From: BOG-932 sp965276835
Lineage (GTDB): Bacteria > Pseudomonadota > Alphaproteobacteria > BOG-932 > Roseiterribacteraceae
Assembly (NCBI GenBank): GCA_965276835.1
Contig: OZ255631.1
Location: 3,348,001 to 3,412,000, forward strand
DNA: 64,000 bases
Direction of reading: 5' to 3'
Shown here: positions 62,011 to 64,000 of the stretch, piece after piece
Layout: each line of letters starts with the position of its first letter
Position numbering within the stretch: the stretch's first letter is position 1
Translations under genes and position numbers: made by a program
Notes under the pieces: generated by a model
The model's input: only the letters and a program-made list of their open reading frames with translations
Told to the model about the DNA's origin: nothing
Database searches by the model: none

Positions 62011-63063
62011 TCAGGCCGAGAGCGATGGGGCGCAGAGATTGGCGAGCGGTTCGCCCGCCAGATAGAGCTGCATGTTCTCGCGGAACAGCTGCCAGACATT
62101 CTGAAAGTATTTCTCAACCGACGCGGCGCTGTGGGGCGATATCGCCAGATTGGGTGCCGTCCAGAGCGGATCGCCCTTGGGCAGCGGTTCGGTCGCGGCG
62201 ACATCGATCGAGGCGGCGGAAAGCTGCCCGGAACTCAGGGCTTCGATCAGCGCTGCCTCATCGACCAGCGTGCCGCGCGCCACGTTGCAGAAATAGGCCC
62301 CCTTTTTCATCGCCCCGAACAGGCCGCGATTGAACATCTGGAAGGTCTCGGGCGATTCCGGCGCACAGAGAACCACCGCGTCGCTTTCGGCCAGCAGTAC
62401 GCGCAATTCACCGGGCGAGTAGAACTTCTCGACCGCCGGATGTTTCGCCCCCGGCGTGCGGCGATTGGCCAGCACGCGCATGCCCAGCGCCTTGGCCCGG
62501 ACCGCGACGGCCGCGCCGATTGCACCGAACCCGACGATGCCGATCGTGCTGCCGGCCAGGTTGCGCCCATAGGTCGGCGTCCAATCCTGCGCCTGCTGCA
62601 GTTTCTCCAGCGCCGGAAACAGCTTCCAGGCGGCAAGGATGCGCGCCAGGACGAATTCGGCAATCGGCGCCGAGGCGACGCCGGCGCTGGAAGTCAGCCT
62701 TGCGCCGATCGACTCCAGCCCGGCCGATTGCAACTGCGCCACACCGGCGCCGCAGGCCTGGACCCATTTAAGGCGCGGGGCCACTTGGCCGATATCGAAG
62801 GGGAGATCGAGGGACAGGACCACCTCGGCCTTGGCGAAAGCGGCCGCCTGTTCCCGGGTCAGGGCCGGCGCGGCGGCGCGCGCCGCGTCATAAGGCGGCT
62901 TGCCGCGCAGGGTCCGCAGCGATTGGGGCTCGACATATTCCTGGAATGTAACCCGGATGCGGCCGTCCATGGCGTTGAGCAGCGCCGCGTCGCGTTCGAC
63001 CTCGGCCATCGGCCGGGTTTCCCAGCTCATGGGATAGGCGATCATCACTTCGATCGGTTCCAC
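62011..63063 (-). CDS. D-2-hydroxyacid dehydrogenase family protein
   Basis: 350 residues with catalytic and NAD-binding Rossmann domains of the D-isomer-specific 2-hydroxyacid dehydrogenases. NAD motif TIGIVGFGAIGAAV near residue 168, catalytic Arg in NVARGTLVDE, Glu in AATEPLPKGDPLW and His in ISPHSAASVE. Substrates of the family range from glyoxylate to phosphoglycerate and cannot be set here. The start is GTG, preceded by GGGGGA. It lies 18 bases after the cupin and four bases before the ligase, in operon. Confidence 0.9.
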   Translation of the reverse strand: MEPIEVMIAYPMSWETRPMAEVERDAALLNAMDGRIRVTFQEYVEPQSLRTLRGKPPYDAARAAAPALTREQAAAFAKAEVVLSLDLPFDIGQVAPRLKWVQACGAGVAQLQSAGLESIGARLTSSAGVASAPIAEFVLARILAAWKLFPALEKLQQAQDWTPTYGRNLAGSTIGIVGFGAIGAAVAVRAKALGMRVLANRRTPGAKHPAVEKFYSPGELRVLLAESDAVVLCAPESPETFQMFNRGLFGAMKKGAYFCNVARGTLVDEAALIEALSSGQLSAASIDVAATEPLPKGDPLWTAPNLAISPHSAASVEKYFQNVWQLFRENMQLYLAGEPLANLCAPSLSA

Positions 63064-63081
63064 GATCTTTCCCCCGCGTTC

Positions 63082-63396
63082 TTATTCTTTAAGTTCGATG
63101 ACGATCTCGTAGAACGGCTCTTTCCCGACATTGTACGCGGTCTCGATGCCGCCTTTTTCGATAAAGAAAATTTTCCCCGGCTCGACCGGCGCCTCTACGT
63201 AATCCTTGTAGATGCTCTTGGTCGACGGGTCGGGCTCGACCGCCATCCGGTCGCCGGAAATCTGCACCAGCACATGGTCGTATTTGTGGCTGTGCAACTC
63301 ACCGCGTTCACCCGGTTGCAGCCGCATCTCCCAGATCTTGACCTTGTCGTTTTCCATCAGCAGCCGGGTTGCGACCATATTGCGATCTTCCGTCAT
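63082..63396 (-). CDS. Small cupin-domain protein
   Basis: 104 residues, single cupin barrel: LQPGERGELHSHKYDHVLVQ with two potential metal His, and VEPGKIFFIEKGGIETAYNV with the second cupin motif. Function unknown; such proteins may bind a small acid or act as isomerases or dioxygenases. The start is decided by GGAGG four bases before ATG 63396; ATG 63417, which overlaps the TetR stop, would add seven residues but has no such site. It lies 17 bases after the TetR gene. Confidence 0.82.
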   Translation of the reverse strand: MTEDRNMVATRLLMENDKVKIWEMRLQPGERGELHSHKYDHVLVQISGDRMAVEPDPSTKSIYKDYVEAPVEPGKIFFIEKGGIETAYNVGKEPFYEIVIELKE

Positions 63397-63413
63397 ATTT
63401 CCTCCCCGCCTTG

Positions 63414-64000
63414 TCATGCCCCGATCGCTCGAAGGACAAAAAATTCGAGCTTGTCGGCACGGCTGATAAGCTCCGTCTCGGGTGGCATCGGACATTCCCG
63501 AAGCTGCCGTTCCATCCAGTTCTTGACCAGGTCGTAGATGAATACCGCGTCGACCTCCGGGTCGAGGTCCGGCCGCGTCAGACCGGCTGCCAGCGCGTCT
63601 TTCAGCACGGCAGCCAGCAGATCGACATAATGCTGCTCCGTCGCCGGGATTTCATCGGGGAAGCGCTCGTAAAGGCGCGCCGAGGGAAACATGAACGGAC
63701 GGGTTGCCGCCCGCGCCTTCGGACGGATCGCCTGCGCCGCGAAACCACGGATCCAGGCACAGGCCTTACCGACCGCGTCGGGTTGCGCGGCCATACGCTT
63801 GGTCAGATAGGCGGTCAGTTCGCGAACGCCCTTGTCGAGGACCGCCAGCAGCAGTTCCTCCTTGGACTGGAAATGCCGGTAAAATGCCTGGTTGGAGAGC
63901 CCGGCTTCCGCCAAGATGTCGCTAACCCTGGGATCGAAGTCGCCCGTCCTTTCGGTCACCGTCAGACAGGCGGCGATCAGGCGATTGACCTCTTCGGTAT
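63414..64000 (-). CDS. TetR-family regulator, N-terminus outside window
   Basis: The frame stays open to the right edge, so the start is not visible; about 195 residues are present. The HTH reads VSDILAEAGLSNQAFYRHFQ then SKEELLLAVLDKG, typical of TetR. The C-terminal ligand domain (FPSARLYERFPDEIPATEQH, VFIYDLVKNWMERQLRE) is of unknown specificity. It probably represses this operon in response to the compound degraded by the ligase and dehydrogenase. Confidence 0.88.
   Translation of the reverse strand, partial: TEEVNRLIAACLTVTERTGDFDPRVSDILAEAGLSNQAFYRHFQSKEELLLAVLDKGVRELTAYLTKRMAAQPDAVGKACAWIRGFAAQAIRPKARAATRPFMFPSARLYERFPDEIPATEQHYVDLLAAVLKDALAAGLTRPDLDPEVDAVFIYDLVKNWMERQLRECPMPPETELISRADKLEFFVLRAIGA

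Overview
The window is GC-rich chromosomal DNA from an alphaproteobacterium. The evidence is a MipZ-type cell-division ATPase, an ATP12-type F1-ATPase chaperone, a SUF Fe-S operon led by an Rrf2 regulator, and a ribosomal superoperon whose alpha section (rpsM-rpsK-rpoA-rplQ) lacks rpsD and whose spc section lacks rpmJ and infA. The order within the class cannot be fixed from the sequence alone. The cell envelope is Gram-negative (TonB-dependent receptor, lipoprotein).

Layout. 1-4.9 kb (minus): rrf2-sufB-tautomerase-sufC-sufD-sufS, with overlapping stop/start codons at most junctions, a promoter and a dyad operator; sufS runs off the left edge. 4.9-7.0 kb (minus): two FkbM-like methyltransferases. 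7.2-13.0 kb (plus): TerC- and ExoD-like membrane proteins, mipZ, then galU, UDP-glucose dehydrogenase and a phosphohexomutase, which together supply sugar nucleotides for surface polysaccharide. 13.0-17.8 kb (minus): a ParE/RelE toxin-antitoxin pair, then a tight rarA-DUF429-like-pseudouridine synthase-ATP12-membrane protein operon. 17.9-20.9 kb: a SnoaL-like protein convergent with a TonB-dependent receptor, and a small Cys-rich lipoprotein.

21.0-40.6 kb (minus): the str-S10-spc-alpha superoperon, rpsL to rplQ, behind a near-consensus promoter at 40534-40562. A second strong promoter followed at once by an intrinsic terminator precedes rpsM, and an unrelated secreted-protein gene sits between adk and rpsM. 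Ribosomal protein L30 carries a histone-H1-like Lys/Ala/Pro N-terminal extension of about 114 residues, the most striking protein feature here. 40.6-43.8 kb: a glycosyltransferase and a Gfo/Idh/MocA oxidoreductase-SDR epimerase fusion lie between the ribosomal block and the rpoBC operon. 44.0-56.1 kb (minus): tRNA-Trp-secE-nusG-rplK-rplA-rplJ-rplL-rpoB-rpoC, with attenuator-like hairpins in its spacers and an intrinsic terminator after rpoC.

56.2-64.0 kb is accessory: an S10 carboxypeptidase, a frameshifted GxxExxY gene flanked by inverted repeats, MaoC- and EthD-domain proteins, a second small inverted-repeat element without a gene, pirin, and a four-gene TetR-cupin-2-hydroxyacid dehydrogenase-acyl-CoA ligase operon that runs off the right edge. 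The ligase lacks the usual catalytic lysine. No intergenic gap exceeds 300 bases, and no CRISPR array, rRNA or transposase gene was seen.
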